A stretch of DNA of 64,000 bases, from assembly GCA_964613215.1 (NCBI GenBank), contig CAZTHK010000016.1:33218-97217 (forward strand), read 5' to 3'. The notes beneath the pieces were generated by a model. It was not told the DNA's origin. It made no database searches and was given only the letters and a program-made list of their open reading frames with translations. Made by a program: the position numbers and the translations under genes. Position 1 is the stretch's first letter. Every line of letters begins with the position of its first letter. Shown here piece by piece: positions 16,745 through 25,814 of this stretch. The DNA comes from CAZTHK01 sp964613215. GTDB lineage: Bacteria; Krumholzibacteriota; Krumholzibacteriia; Krumholzibacteriales; CAZTHK01.

Positions 16745-19700
16745 ATGAATAAAGATCCGAGAAATCCGGACAGGGGCAGTCTTTCATCGGCCAAGAGGGA
16801 ACTTCTGAGGCGCAGGCTGAGGGGTAAATCAAAAAGTGTCTCTGCCCGGGGTGATATCATTCCCGGATCTGACAGGGAGAGTGCTCCCCTCTCGTCAGCT
16901 CAACAGAGATTGTGGTTCCTGGACCGGTATGAGACCGAGCAGCCGGTATACAATCTGCCGGCGGCATACCGGATCAGAGGCGCCCTCAGGCCGGATATAC
17001 TGCGGCGATGCCTGAACCATATCGCCCTCAGGCACCAGGTTCTGCGTACCGTATTCAGACAGGTGGATGGTGAACCCCGCCAGGTTATAATGGAAGATAT
17101 GGTGATAGAGATGCCGGTAGTGGATCTGAGCGGTTTTCACCCGGAGGAGAGGGAGAGGAAATCCATGGAGCTGGCTGAACAGGTAGCACAGCGGCGGTTT
17201 GACCTTTCCCGGGGCCCGCTGATAAGAGCTTCTCTGTTCAAACTGGACCGCCGTGAATACATGCTGGTATTCTGTCTTCATCATATCATTTCGGATGGAT
17301 GGTCCAATCATATCCTGATAGGCGAGCTGACCGAACTGTATGAGGCATTCAGTGAAGGGAGGGAGCCGGAACTTCCTGAACTACCGGTTCAGTATGCTGA
17401 TTTCGCCGCCTGGCAGAGAGAGAGGCTCAACCATGAGCAACTCCGTAAACAGCTCCATTACTGGGAGGAGAAGTTGAAGGGTGCACCACCGGTTCTTCAT
17501 CTTCCCACTGACACCACCAGGCCGCCGGTTCAGAGCTTCAGGGGGGAGTATCTTGAATTCGATCTGGAGGGGTACACTGCAGAAGCCCTACGGCAGCTCA
17601 GCAGGGAGGAAAATGCCACCCTGTTCATGACCCTCTTATCCGGCTTTGCTGTGCTGCTGTCCCGCTATTCCGGCCAGAAGGATCTGGTTATAGGTACCCC
17701 CATAGCCAACAGGAATCTCTATCAGGTGGAGAAACTGATCGGGTTCTTTGTCAACACTCTGGCCATAAGAGCGGATCTTACCGGTGACCCCGCTTTCCGT
17801 CAGTTAGTCGGAAGGATCAGGGAGACCGCCCTGGATGCTTTCTCACATCAGGATATCCCCTTCGAAAGAATTGTGGAGGAGCTCAGACCGGAGAGAGACC
17901 TGAGCCGGACCCCTGTATTCCAGGTTATGTACGGTCATCAGAATATGCCGTTTCTCCAGATGGAACTGACCGGCCTGAAGATAGAATCGATAAAGATGCT
18001 CAGCTCTACAGCAAAATTCGACCTCATCATTACCACCTACAGTGATCCCCGTGGAATACATGGCTATGTTAATTACAACTCCGACCTGTTCAGCGGCACT
18101 ACTGTAAAGAGGATGATTTCCCACCTTAAGAATATCCTGGTCAATGCTGCAGATAACCCTGATCTGAATATATCGCGTATTCCCATGATGACCGGGGAGG
18201 AGAAGTCCAGAATAGTATATAAATGGAATGATACAGGGGAATCAGATTACACCGGAAAATTAATGCACCTGATGTTTGAACAGCAGGTCCGGGAGAGGCC
18301 CGGAGAAATGGCAGTGGTTTATCCCGGGGGAGAGCTGACATACCGGCAGCTTAATTCCAGGGTCAACCATCTGGCCCATTATCTCATCCGGAAGGGGGTG
18401 AAACCGGAGACCCGGGTGGGAATATGTATGGAACGTTCCCACCAGGCCCTTACCGGCCTGTTGGCGATATTAAAGTGCGGAGGCGTGTATATACCACTGG
18501 ATCCATCCTATCCCTCCAGGAGGCTGAGTTTCATGATGGCTGACAGCGGGCTGAATATCATACTGACCGGTGATGAGACCGGTGAGATAGATGGAGTGGA
18601 AGGGAAGATGGTCATAAATATTGATAAGGAGTGGAAAAATATCGGCAAAGAAGATGACAGTAATCCGGATGTAAATATCAGCCCGGGCAATCTGGCTTAT
18701 ATAATATATACCTCCGGTTCAACCGGGCAGCCCAAAGGGGTGATGCTGACTCACCGGGGGCTGGCCAACCTGGTATGCTGGCACCGGGATGAGTACCGGG
18801 TAAAACCGGATGACCGGGTTACCCATATGGGAAATCTCTCCTTCGATCTCTCCATCTGGGAGGTATGTCCCTGCCTGGCGGCAGGAGCTTGTATATTCAT
18901 TCCCCCCGGGGAGGTAAGGTTGTCTCCAACCCGGCTGGTAGAGTGGCTGGAGAGCAGGGATATCGCCCTTTGCACCCTTCCCACCCCCATGGCGGAGGAG
19001 GTGATGGAGGAGGAGTGGCCGGGGGATATTCACCTCCGGGCGGTTTTTACCGGTGGCGACAGGCTTACCAAGAGACCGGGGGAGGATCTGCCCTTCAGGT
19101 TGTTCAATCATTATGGCCCCACCGAGATAACTGTACTGGCAACCTCAGGAGAGGTCACTTCCCGACAGGGGGAAGGATATTCTCCTCCCTCCATAGGAAG
19201 AGCGGTGAGCAACACCGGTGTGTATATCCTGGATGAGAATATGCAGCCGGTACCACCGGGGGTGCCTGGCGAGATATGTATATCGGGTGCCGGACTGGCC
19301 AGGGGATACTGGAACCGCCCAGCTGTTACCGCTTCCAGCTTCGTGCCCCATCCCCTGAATGGAGGGGGGGGAGAGAGATTGTACCGGAGTGGGGACCGTG
19401 GCCGTTTTCTGGAGGATGGGAGCATTGAGTTCATGGGCCGGCTGGATGATCAGATAAAGATAAGGGGTTACCGGATTGAACCATCCGGAATAGAAGTGGT
19501 ACTTAATGATCATCCCGGTATCAGGGACGCTGCAGTATTGTTGAAGGATAGCAGGAAAACCGGTGATAAGATACTGTCATGTTATGTGGTTCCCGAAGAA
19601 GGTAGCGAGCCCGGGGCGGATGAGATCCGGTCTTATCTGGGGGAACGGCTTCCCCGGTATATGATCCCATCTGTTTTTATAATCATGATTAATCTCCCCC

Positions 19701-20131
19701 TTACCGAGAATGGGAAGCTGGACCGGGATTCTCTGCCTCATCCGGATAGTGTGGAGCTGGAACGCAGCAGTGAATATGTTGCTCCCCGGGATGAACTGGA
19801 GAGAAAAATTGTCTCCCTGTGGGAAGAATTACTGCAGGTGGATAAGATCGGAGTGGATGATAATTTCTTTGATATAGGGGGACATTCCCTTCTGCTGGTT
19901 AAGGTCAACCAGAGACTGGAAGATATGTTCAACCGGAAGATACCGGTAGTGGATATGTTCAAGTATCCCACCGTGGCGGCACTGACCCGCTACCTTTCCG
20001 GAGAGGGCGGTGGAGAGCCCGGGTTCCAATCGAGCAGGAAGAGGGGAGAGGCAAGAAGAAAATCACTCCGCAGAAGGAGTCTGCGCCGTAAGAGCAGCAG
20101 GGGCAGCAGAAGAGAGGATAAGCATGGATGA
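16745..20131 (+). CDS. NRPS module 1: C-A-PCP
   Basis: 1128 residues. Start ATG 16745 after AAGGGAAG. Condensation domain about 45-480 with the catalytic HHIISDG near residue 178. Adenylation domain about 500-1000: P-loop-like YTSGSTGQPKG near 652, A4 LSFDLSIWE, A5 NHYGPTE, GRLDDQIKIRGYRIE and the C-terminal Lys region NGKLDRDSLP. By eye the specificity code reads D-L-W-T-F-G-H-V-L, which I cannot assign. PCP about 1010-1085 with the phosphopantetheine serine in DIGGHSLL. A C domain at the front of the first module suggests acylation by a fatty acid (lipopeptide) or an upstream protein outside the window. The last 35 residues are strongly basic (repeated RRKS/RRRS) and overlap the acidic start of the next protein by 8 nt, probably a docking pair. 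Confidence 0.93.
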   Translation: MNKDPRNPDRGSLSSAKRELLRRRLRGKSKSVSARGDIIPGSDRESAPLSSAQQRLWFLDRYETEQPVYNLPAAYRIRGALRPDILRRCLNHIALRHQVLRTVFRQVDGEPRQVIMEDMVIEMPVVDLSGFHPEERERKSMELAEQVAQRRFDLSRGPLIRASLFKLDRREYMLVFCLHHIISDGWSNHILIGELTELYEAFSEGREPELPELPVQYADFAAWQRERLNHEQLRKQLHYWEEKLKGAPPVLHLPTDTTRPPVQSFRGEYLEFDLEGYTAEALRQLSREENATLFMTLLSGFAVLLSRYSGQKDLVIGTPIANRNLYQVEKLIGFFVNTLAIRADLTGDPAFRQLVGRIRETALDAFSHQDIPFERIVEELRPERDLSRTPVFQVMYGHQNMPFLQMELTGLKIESIKMLSSTAKFDLIITTYSDPRGIHGYVNYNSDLFSGTTVKRMISHLKNILVNAADNPDLNISRIPMMTGEEKSRIVYKWNDTGESDYTGKLMHLMFEQQVRERPGEMAVVYPGGELTYRQLNSRVNHLAHYLIRKGVKPETRVGICMERSHQALTGLLAILKCGGVYIPLDPSYPSRRLSFMMADSGLNIILTGDETGEIDGVEGKMVINIDKEWKNIGKEDDSNPDVNISPGNLAYIIYTSGSTGQPKGVMLTHRGLANLVCWHRDEYRVKPDDRVTHMGNLSFDLSIWEVCPCLAAGACIFIPPGEVRLSPTRLVEWLESRDIALCTLPTPMAEEVMEEEWPGDIHLRAVFTGGDRLTKRPGEDLPFRLFNHYGPTEITVLATSGEVTSRQGEGYSPPSIGRAVSNTGVYILDENMQPVPPGVPGEICISGAGLARGYWNRPAVTASSFVPHPLNGGGGERLYRSGDRGRFLEDGSIEFMGRLDDQIKIRGYRIEPSGIEVVLNDHPGIRDAAVLLKDSRKTGDKILSCYVVPEEGSEPGADEIRSYLGERLPRYMIPSVFIIMINLPLTENGKLDRDSLPHPDSVELERSSEYVAPRDELERKIVSLWEELLQVDKIGVDDNFFDIGGHSLLLVKVNQRLEDMFNRKIPVVDMFKYPTVAALTRYLSGEGGGEPGFQSSRKRGEARRKSLRRRSLRRKSSRGSRREDKHG

Positions 20132-23100
20132 ATCCAGTGAATATACCGGACTGGATGATATTGCCGTCATAGCAATGGATGGACGTTTTCCGGAGGCTTC
20201 AGGAATCGAACAGTTCTGGAAGAACCTCTGCCAGGGCAGGGAATCGGTATCATTCTTTTCCGATCAGGAGCTGCTGGAAAGCGGGGTGGATCCGGAAATG
20301 ATAAACCATCCGGACTATGTCAAGGCAGGCGCGGTGCTGGATGATATCTATGACTTCGATGCCCCCTTCTTCGGTATAAGTCCCCGGAATGCGGAGTTGA
20401 TGGATCCGCAGCAGCGGCTGTTTCTTCAGTGCTGCTGGGCTGTTCTGGAGAAGGCGGGTTATAACGGTGGAGATTGGGGGGAAGGGGTGGGGGTTTTTGC
20501 CGGGGTAGGGCCGGATAATTATTACCGCAACAATATCATGGCAAACCGGGAGGTCTTCCGGTCGGCCGGAAGCCTTCAGCCACTGCTGGGCAATGACCGT
20601 AACTTTCTCTCCACCATGGTGTCCTACCGGATGGATCTGAGAGGTCCTTCCCTTACCCTTCAGACAGCCTGCTCAACCTCCCTGGTGGCGGTGCATCTGG
20701 CCTGCCAGAGCCTGCTGAACGGGGAGTGTGATCTGGCCATGGCGGGAGGGGTGACCATAAATATACCTCAGAAGACCGGATATCTTTACAGGGAGGGTGG
20801 AATTCCCTCCCGGGATGGACACTGCCGGACCTTCGACCGGGATGCCAGCGGCACGGTTTTCGGTAACGGAGCGGCGGTGGTGGCTCTGAAGCGGCTGGAG
20901 GATGCTGTCCAGGATGGCGATTTCATTTATACGGTGATAAAGGGCTCTGCGGTTAACAATGATGGATCGTTCAAGGTAGGTTATACTGCTCCCGGCGTGA
21001 GGGGTCAGTCGGGGGCCATCACCGAGGCAATATCTGTATCGGGAGTGGATCCGGCTAGCATTTCCATGGTGGAAGCCCACGGTACCGGCACCGTACTGGG
21101 TGATCCCATAGAGATAGAAGCACTCACCCAGGCATTTAGTCAGTTCACCGGCAGAAAACAGTACTGTGCGGTAGGCTCGGTAAAGACCAATGTAGGACAC
21201 CTGGACACTGCCGCCGGGGTAACCGGGCTGATCAAAGCGGCCCTCTCCCTGTACCATGGCAAGATTCCTCCCAGTCTCAACTACTCCCGTCCCAATCCCA
21301 AGATAGATTTCGAGAATAGTCCCTTCTTCGTCAATACGGAATTAATGGATTGGGATGGGGGGGGAGTGCCCAGGAGGGCGGGAGTGAGTTCCTTCGGGCT
21401 GGGCGGAACCAATGCCCATATAGTGATGGAGGAACCTCCCCGGAGGGAGGAATCCAGCAGTTCGGAGAGGGCATATCAGCTGATTACCCTCTCCGCAGCC
21501 AGTGACACCGCCCTGGATAGTTATGCCGCCGGTCTGTTGGATTATCTGCATGAAAATGAAGAGGTAAAAGCTGAGGATGTAGCCTTTACCCTGCAGAAGG
21601 GCCGCAGAAGGATGCCTCATAGGTTGGCTGTAGTATCGCGTTCCTCCGGAGGGGCAGTGGAGATAATGGAGGGTAGTTCTTCAGCTGGAGTTTTAAAGAG
21701 GGTGGAAGACAGCAGCAACCGGGAGGTGGTGTTCATGTTTCCCGGCCAGGGTGCTCAGTATGTCAACATGGGTGCCGGACTGTATCATTCGGAGCCATCT
21801 TTTCGCCGGCAGGTGGACCATTGCGCAGAGCTGCTGAAGGGTAGTCTTGGTTTTGATATCAGGAGTATTATATATCCCGGTAATGTAGAGAAGGATAAGG
21901 CATCGGAGAAGCTTACCCAGACTGAGATCACCCAGCCGGCTCTTTTCGTGGTGGAATATTCCCTGGCCCGGCTCTGGATGGAGTGGGGGATTGAACCCTC
22001 TGCCATGACCGGACATAGTATCGGAGAATTTGTAGCGGCCTGCCTGGCGGGGGTGTTCTCCCTGGAGGATTGCCTCAAGCTGGTGGTAGAGAGGGGCAGG
22101 CTGATGCAGCAGATGCCTCCGGGAAGGATGCTGGCGGTATTTCTGCCTGAACAGGAGGTGATCCCCCTCCTGCCGGATAAAGTTTCTCTGGCGGCGGTCA
22201 ACCGTCCCGATGTAACTGTGATATCTGGAACTGTCCAGGATATGAATAAAATGGAGGAGAAGCTCAAGGCTGCCGGTACCGGATACAGAAGGCTGCATAC
22301 CTCTCATGCCTTTCATTCCCACATGATGGATCCCATTCTGGAACCCTTTACCAGAGCGGTCAGCGGAGCCAATCCTTCCCCTCCATCCATACCATATATA
22401 TCCAATATCACCGGAACCTGGATGGAACCTGAACGGGCGGAGGATCCGGCCTGCTGGGCCCGCCAGCTGAGGCGTACAGTGAGATTCTCCGACGGTCTAA
22501 GGGAGCTGTTTCGGAGACCGGAGAGACTCCTCCTGGAGGTGGGTCCGGGGAGGACTCTGACCACCCTGTCCGGACAGCATCCCGACAGGGATAAACAGCA
22601 GGAGGTGCTGAATTGTATCCGCCATCCCAGGGAGGAGAAGCCGGACCACCTGTTTCTGATGGAGACATTGGGGAAGTTATGGATGAGGGGAGTGGATATA
22701 AACTGGTCCGGGATTTATCAGGATGAAAAAAGACAGATTGTTCCTCTGCCCTCCTATCCCTTCCAGGGAAAGACCTACCGGATAGAGCCGGATAAACCGG
22801 GGAAGAGAACCAGCGCTTTAACCCGGCGGAGGGAGCGGGAAGATGGGTCGGCAGGCTGGATATACCGGGAGGCGTGGTATCCCTTACCCCTGAGGAATTC
22901 AGCGGGGAAAGATGTGGGGAAGAATGTGAAAGATCCTGTGATGATATTCTATTACAAGAATCCCATGGTAGAGAGGCTGGTGGAAGAATTTTCCAGGAGG
23001 GGATATCCGGTGATAAGGATAACCGGGGGAAGCAACTTTACCCGGGAGGGGAAGGACGGATATGTTATAGATTATCACAATCCGGAGGATTACCTTGAAT

Positions 23101-25814
23101 TGATCAGGGAGCTCCGATCGGATGAAATGATTCCCGGAACGGTTATTTTTCCGGTTATTGATGGTAGTAGCGGCGAAGCTGATCCGGCCCCGGGCAGGGT
23201 GGAACATTGTTTGGCGAGGGGTTTCTTCGCCCCGGTATTTATGGCCCGGGCATGGGGAGAAGAGGGCAGGGAGGGGAATATCAGGATGGTTTTTCTCTCC
23301 TCTGATACTCATGTGACCGGAGGTGAAAAGGATTCCAATCCCCTTGGTTCGGTTGCTATGGGCCCGGCCATGGTGATTCCCCTGGAGTATCCCAACATTA
23401 AATGCCGCAGTGTGGATGTGGATATACCCCCGGAGGGGAGCTGGTATCAGGAAAGGCTCTGCCGGATGGTGGCGGATGACATGATATCCGGAGATGACGA
23501 GCAGGTGGTGGCCTACCGGAATAACAACAGGCTGGCCAGGGAGTTCAGGATAGTCCCTCCTTCACCCGCAGATGACTCCGGGCCGGGTTTAAAAGATAAG
23601 GGAGTTTACCTGATAACCGGAGGTATGGGGGGTATGGGTATGGCCCTGGCTTCATATCTGGCCGGCCGGTTCGGGGCCAAGCTGGTACTTACCGGAAGGT
23701 CTGAGCTTCTGCCCCGGAAGAAGTGGGATAGCTGGCTGAATGAGAATAACCGGGAGGATAGGGTCTCGGTCATAATCAGGGGGATCAGGGAGATGGAGGA
23801 TAAGGGGGGGGAGGTAGTGGTGGAGAGTGTGGATGCAGCTGACCTGGAGGGTATGAAGTCATTGAAGAAGAGGGTGGAGCAGAGATGGGGCAGGGTGGAC
23901 GGAGTGATACATGCCGCCGGGGTGGAGGGAAGCGGAATAATACAGACCAAAACCAGGGAGATGGCAGAGAAGGTTTTTTCGCCCAAGATTGTGGGCACCC
24001 TGGTTCTTCATCAGGTATTCCCACCGGGGACCCTGGATTTTATGGCTGTATGTTCATCCCTTAACTCGGTTGTTCCTGTGGTGGGACAGTCGGATTACTG
24101 TACCGCCAGTGTATTTCAGGACAGGTTTGCCTCCTGCCGGAGTGCTCTCAGCGGAGACAACACTGTAGCCATAGGATGGGACCGGTGGAAGGAGACCGGT
24201 ATGGCGGTGAAAGCTGAAAGTCCCCTCTGGCTGAGGGCTGCCGCGAGTGGATCAGCTGACCGGGTAGAGGGAGCTCCACTGGTGGAAAGAAGTGTTTCCA
24301 CCGGAGGGGAGGATAGAATCTACTCCACCATAATGAAGGTAGAAGATTTCTGGATACTTGATGAACACAGGATCGGGGGAAAGAGTGTGGTGCCAGGTAC
24401 CGCCTTCCTGGAGATGGCGGTAGAAGCATTTACCCGGGGTGAAGAAAGCAGAATGGTGGAGATAGAAGATGCATCATTCATGTCTCCCCTGGTTGTGGGG
24501 GAGGATGAGAGCAGGGAGGTGCTGACTGTACTTACCGGGGAGGGGGACTGGACTGAATTTAATATTTCCAGCAGGGAAAAGAGGGGGCGGGGTGAAAGGG
24601 CGGAGTATATCCGCCACGCATCCGGCAGGATCAGATTCGCCGGTGAAGGAGAGGAGATCGAAGAGCCGGATCTGTCCGCCATAATGAACAGATGCAGCCG
24701 GAGAAGGGAGAAGCAGAAGAAGAGGGAGGGCAGTGATGAAGGTATAATTGCCCAGTACGGTCCCCGCTGGGATGTGCTGGAGAAGATTAAACTGGGAGAG
24801 GGGGAGGCTATTGCCTCTCTGAAATTACCTGAAAATTTCAGGAGCGATCTGGATGATTACTATCTGCATCCATCCCTTCTGGATATTGCCACAGGATTTG
24901 CCGCGGGATATGCCAAGAGGGGTAATTATCTCCCCTTCTGGTACCGGAGATTGAGGGTGTTGAAGCCCCTCACTGCTGAGATCTACAGCCATGCAAGATT
25001 CAGGGAGGGGGGAGAGGAATCAGGAGAAACGGTTAGCCTGGATGTGGCAATAATGGATAAGGGGGGAAATCTTCTGGCTGTTATCGATGAGTATACCATG
25101 AAGCGGGTGGAGCGATTCGGCCTTAACCAGGAAGGCAGATCAGATGAAGGGGAGGCTATTACCGGGAAGGATGCCCGGGGTAAAATGGGGGAGAGTGACC
25201 CTGCCGGAAAGGGAGGCGGAGGATTATCGAACCGGGAGGGGATAGAAATATTCCGGAGGGTTATACAGGAAGGCATATCTCCTCAGGCTCTTGTTTCCAG
25301 GGAGAAGCTGAACCGGAGGGTGGAGGAGGCCGGGCAATTTACCATCACCAGGATAGAGGAGGAGGTGGAAGCACTTCACCGCAGGGAAGGAGGACATTCC
25401 CGTCCACCCAACCTGGGTGAGTATGTAGAACCAAACAATCCGGTGGAGGAGAAGCTGGCCGAAATATGGCAGCATCTGCTGGGTATAGACCGGGTGGGGA
25501 TAAGGGATAACTTCTTCGATCTGGGCGGGGATTCGGTGATAGGCCTGCGTATAGTGGTAAAAGCCAAGGAGAATTCGATTATACTGACTCCTCCCCAGCT
25601 ATTCGAACATCAGACCATAGAAGAACTGGCCGGGGTGGCAGGCAGCAGGAGAGAGGATGCGGTAAAGCCGCAGGAACCGGAAGAGGAGGAAGCCGGCGAA
25701 GGGGAGAAAAAGGAGCTGAGTCCGGAGAATCTTCCCGGTGCCGAACTTAATCAGGAGGAGCTGAAGAAATTACTGAACAGGATTGACCGGGAGGGTAAGG
25801 ATCAGGATCAATGA
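20124..25814 (+). CDS. Type I PKS module: KS-AT-KR-DH-ACP
   Basis: 1896 residues from ATG 20124, which follows GAGG by 6 nt; an in-frame start at 20010 lies inside the upstream gene and is rejected. KS (about 10-440): active Cys in TACSTSL, His in EAHGTGT and KTNVGHL. AT (about 530-820): GHSIGE and the malonyl-type motif HAFHS, so malonyl-CoA is predicted. KR structural and catalytic parts (about 910-1370): LITGGMGGMGMALA and the Tyr in SDYCTAS. DH (about 1390-1690): HRIGGKSVVPG fits HxxxGxxxxP, with HPSLLD as the second motif. ACP near 1801 with DLGGDSVIG. No ER. KR precedes DH, the reverse of the common DH-KR order. The expected product is an alpha,beta-unsaturated two-carbon extension. The tail LNQEELKKLLNRIDREG looks like a short docking helix for the next synthetase. 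Confidence 0.92.
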   Translation: MDESSEYTGLDDIAVIAMDGRFPEASGIEQFWKNLCQGRESVSFFSDQELLESGVDPEMINHPDYVKAGAVLDDIYDFDAPFFGISPRNAELMDPQQRLFLQCCWAVLEKAGYNGGDWGEGVGVFAGVGPDNYYRNNIMANREVFRSAGSLQPLLGNDRNFLSTMVSYRMDLRGPSLTLQTACSTSLVAVHLACQSLLNGECDLAMAGGVTINIPQKTGYLYREGGIPSRDGHCRTFDRDASGTVFGNGAAVVALKRLEDAVQDGDFIYTVIKGSAVNNDGSFKVGYTAPGVRGQSGAITEAISVSGVDPASISMVEAHGTGTVLGDPIEIEALTQAFSQFTGRKQYCAVGSVKTNVGHLDTAAGVTGLIKAALSLYHGKIPPSLNYSRPNPKIDFENSPFFVNTELMDWDGGGVPRRAGVSSFGLGGTNAHIVMEEPPRREESSSSERAYQLITLSAASDTALDSYAAGLLDYLHENEEVKAEDVAFTLQKGRRRMPHRLAVVSRSSGGAVEIMEGSSSAGVLKRVEDSSNREVVFMFPGQGAQYVNMGAGLYHSEPSFRRQVDHCAELLKGSLGFDIRSIIYPGNVEKDKASEKLTQTEITQPALFVVEYSLARLWMEWGIEPSAMTGHSIGEFVAACLAGVFSLEDCLKLVVERGRLMQQMPPGRMLAVFLPEQEVIPLLPDKVSLAAVNRPDVTVISGTVQDMNKMEEKLKAAGTGYRRLHTSHAFHSHMMDPILEPFTRAVSGANPSPPSIPYISNITGTWMEPERAEDPACWARQLRRTVRFSDGLRELFRRPERLLLEVGPGRTLTTLSGQHPDRDKQQEVLNCIRHPREEKPDHLFLMETLGKLWMRGVDINWSGIYQDEKRQIVPLPSYPFQGKTYRIEPDKPGKRTSALTRRREREDGSAGWIYREAWYPLPLRNSAGKDVGKNVKDPVMIFYYKNPMVERLVEEFSRRGYPVIRITGGSNFTREGKDGYVIDYHNPEDYLELIRELRSDEMIPGTVIFPVIDGSSGEADPAPGRVEHCLARGFFAPVFMARAWGEEGREGNIRMVFLSSDTHVTGGEKDSNPLGSVAMGPAMVIPLEYPNIKCRSVDVDIPPEGSWYQERLCRMVADDMISGDDEQVVAYRNNNRLAREFRIVPPSPADDSGPGLKDKGVYLITGGMGGMGMALASYLAGRFGAKLVLTGRSELLPRKKWDSWLNENNREDRVSVIIRGIREMEDKGGEVVVESVDAADLEGMKSLKKRVEQRWGRVDGVIHAAGVEGSGIIQTKTREMAEKVFSPKIVGTLVLHQVFPPGTLDFMAVCSSLNSVVPVVGQSDYCTASVFQDRFASCRSALSGDNTVAIGWDRWKETGMAVKAESPLWLRAAASGSADRVEGAPLVERSVSTGGEDRIYSTIMKVEDFWILDEHRIGGKSVVPGTAFLEMAVEAFTRGEESRMVEIEDASFMSPLVVGEDESREVLTVLTGEGDWTEFNISSREKRGRGERAEYIRHASGRIRFAGEGEEIEEPDLSAIMNRCSRRREKQKKREGSDEGIIAQYGPRWDVLEKIKLGEGEAIASLKLPENFRSDLDDYYLHPSLLDIATGFAAGYAKRGNYLPFWYRRLRVLKPLTAEIYSHARFREGGEESGETVSLDVAIMDKGGNLLAVIDEYTMKRVERFGLNQEGRSDEGEAITGKDARGKMGESDPAGKGGGGLSNREGIEIFRRVIQEGISPQALVSREKLNRRVEEAGQFTITRIEEEVEALHRREGGHSRPPNLGEYVEPNNPVEEKLAEIWQHLLGIDRVGIRDNFFDLGGDSVIGLRIVVKAKENSIILTPPQLFEHQTIEELAGVAGSRREDAVKPQEPEEEEAGEGEKKELSPENLPGAELNQEELKKLLNRIDREGKDQDQ

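Noticed and set aside
20010..20123. Longer N-terminus for the PKS gene
   Set aside because: The extension lies wholly inside the previous synthetase, has no good ribosome site, and ATG 20124 has GAGG at proper spacing with the KS starting about ten residues later.
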